From Hymenobacter busanensis (GTDB taxonomy: Bacteria; Bacteroidota; Bacteroidia; Cytophagales; Hymenobacteraceae): 64,000 bases of DNA. Shown in pieces: positions 62,872-64,000 of this stretch; the stretch's first letter is position 1, and each line of letters opens with the position of its first letter. The stretch is from assembly GCF_008727865.1 (NCBI RefSeq), contig NZ_VTWU01000001.1, forward strand, positions 434,001 to 498,000. Reading direction: 5' to 3'. The position numbers and the translations under genes are program-made. The notes beneath the pieces were generated by a model. That model saw only the letters and a list, made by a program, of their open reading frames with translations, was not told where the DNA came from and ran no database searches.

Positions 62872-64000
62872 TTATTCCCACTCAATCGTTGCGGGCGGCT
62901 TCGACGAAATGTCGTACACCACGCGGTTGATGCCGCGCACCTGATTGATGATTTTGTTCGATACGTCAGCCAGAAAGTCGTAGGGCAGGTGGGCCCAGTC
63001 GGCCGTCATGCCGTCCACGCTCGTTACGGCGCGCAGGGCTACCACCCGCTCGTAGGTGCGTTCGTCGCCCATCACGCCCACGCTTTGCACGGGCAGCAGC
63101 ATGGCGCCGGCTTGCCACACCTTGCTGTAGAGGCCGGTTTGGTGCAGCGCATCAATAAACACGGCATCGGCGCGCTGGAGCAGGTCTACTTTCTCGGGCG
63201 TGATGTCGCCCAGAATGCGGATGCCCAGGCCGGGGCCGGGGAAGGGGTGGCGGTGCAGGATGTTGTGCGGCAGACCCAGGGTTTCGCCCACTTCGCGCAC
63301 TTCGTCTTTGAACAACATGCGCAGCGGCTCCACCACCTGCAGCTTCATGTGCTCGGGCAGGCCGCCCACGTTGTGGTGGCTCTTGATGGTGACGGCCGGA
63401 CCCTTCACCGACACCGACTCGATGACGTCGGGGTAGATGGTGCCTTGCGCCAGCCACCGGGCGCCTTCCACCTTGTGGGCTTCGCGGTCGAACACCTCGA
63501 TGAAGGTGCGGCCGATGGCCTTGCGCTTCTGCTCAGGGTCGGTGAGGCCGGCCAGGGCAGTGTAGAATTCCTGGGCGGCATCCACGCCGGTCACGTTCAG
63601 GCCGAGGCCTTGGTAGGAGTGGAGCACGCTCGCAAATTCCTCCTTGCGCAGCAGGCCGTTGTTGACGAAAATGCCGTGCAGCCGCGGCCCAATGGCGCGG
63701 TGCAGCAGCAGCGCCGCCACCGAGGAGTCGACGCCGCCCGACAGACCCAGAATGACCTGGTCCGTCTCGCCAATGGTGCGCTGCAGGCTGGCCACCATTG
63801 AATCGACGAAGTGCTCCGGCGTCCACGACTGGTCGCACTGGCAGATGTCGACCACAAAGTTGCGCAGCAGCTGCTTGCCTTGGGTGGAGTGCGTCACTTC
63901 GGGGTGAAACTGAATGCCGTAGGTGGGTTGCCCGGCAATGTGGTATGCTGCTACCTCGACTTCGGGCGTGCTGGCAATGATGTCGAAGCCTGCGGGCAGC
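62872..64000 (-). CDS. guaA: GMP synthase (glutamine-hydrolysing), 5' end outside the window
   Basis: Makes GMP from XMP, ATP and glutamine. The visible part contains the end of the amidotransferase domain ([15 protein letters not shown] with the catalytic His and Glu), the ATP-pyrophosphatase P-loop [14 protein letters not shown], and a full C-terminal dimerisation domain ending in PPATIEWE. The reading frame continues to the window end, so the N-terminal amidotransferase region (including the nucleophile Cys) is not seen. Confidence 0.96.
   Translation of the reverse strand, partial: LPAGFDIIASTPEVEVAAYHIAGQPTYGIQFHPEVTHSTQGKQLLRNFVVDICQCDQSWTPEHFVDSMVASLQRTIGETDQVILGLSGGVDSSVAALLLHRAIGPRLHGIFVNNGLLRKEEFASVLHSYQGLGLNVTGVDAAQEFYTALAGLTDPEQKRKAIGRTFIEVFDREAHKVEGARWLAQGTIYPDVIESVSVKGPAVTIKSHHNVGGLPEHMKLQVVEPLRMLFKDEVREVGETLGLPHNILHRHPFPGPGLGIRILGDITPEKVDLLQRADAVFIDALHQTGLYSKVWQAGAMLLPVQSVGVMGDERTYERVVALRAVTSVDGMTADWAHLPYDFLADVSNKIINQVRGINRVVYDISSKPPATIEWE

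Overview
The window is a GC-rich chromosomal segment from a member of the Bacteroidota, most likely Cytophagales/Hymenobacteraceae (Hymenobacter-like). The support is: the gliding genes gldA, gldF, gldG and gldC; a delta-60-repeat protein ending in a type IX secretion (T9SS) sorting domain; several TAnnTTTG promoter boxes, the Bacteroidota -7 consensus; few Shine-Dalgarno sites; and short dispersed palindromic repeats between genes. No phage, insertion sequence, CRISPR array, tRNA or rRNA was seen. The genus is an inference.

Layout. 0.1-9.3 kb is an aromatic amino-acid block, all on the + strand: trpE-G-D-C-F-B-A, a DAHP synthase (aroF) and phenylalanine 4-hydroxylase (phhA). The phhA gene has its own promoter and a long leader with a terminator and a possible antiterminator. 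9.4-20.2 kb is mixed: the T9SS cargo protein, an Mpo1-like membrane protein, a three-gene operon (TetR/COQ9-like, ABC1/UbiB kinase, dienelactone hydrolase), an OmpA-family protein, an unusual 67-aa Cys-containing ORF, a photolyase and an SDR without the usual catalytic Tyr. 20.4-22.8 kb holds an MBOAT acyltransferase with an SGNH-like partner. A second, paralogous pair lies at 42.7-45.3 kb on the opposite strand.

23.0-33.2 kb carries pyruvate carboxylase, several small secreted proteins, electron-transfer flavoprotein (etfB, etfA), a DUF151-UVR fusion and a DinB-like protein. 33.2-37.9 kb has an Mla-type lipid ABC transporter (ATPase and permease), two SDRs and small envelope proteins. 38.0-41.5 kb is gldA-gldF-gldG, the ABC-like part of the gliding system. 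41.5-45.8 kb looks like an accessory junction: an AT-richer membrane gene, a start-less cREC-domain gene, a 21-bp imperfect tandem repeat, the second MBOAT pair and about 0.5 kb with no recognisable gene.

45.8-54.8 kb contains ThuA-like and BLUF photoreceptor genes, dnaN, gldC, dcd, hemL and dgt, with small envelope proteins between them. 55.0-60.5 kb is a type I secretion/efflux operon (TetR, ABC, HlyD, TolC) whose ATPase has lost most hydrolysis motifs. 60.7-62.7 kb encodes a TPR plus periplasmic-binding fusion protein. The window ends inside guaA.

Most genes are housekeeping or envelope functions. The items most worth following up are the phhA leader RNA, the degenerate ABC ATPase, the small Cys-rich ORF, the 21-bp repeat next to the broken cREC gene, and the COQ9-like/ABC1 pair in a presumably menaquinone-using lineage.
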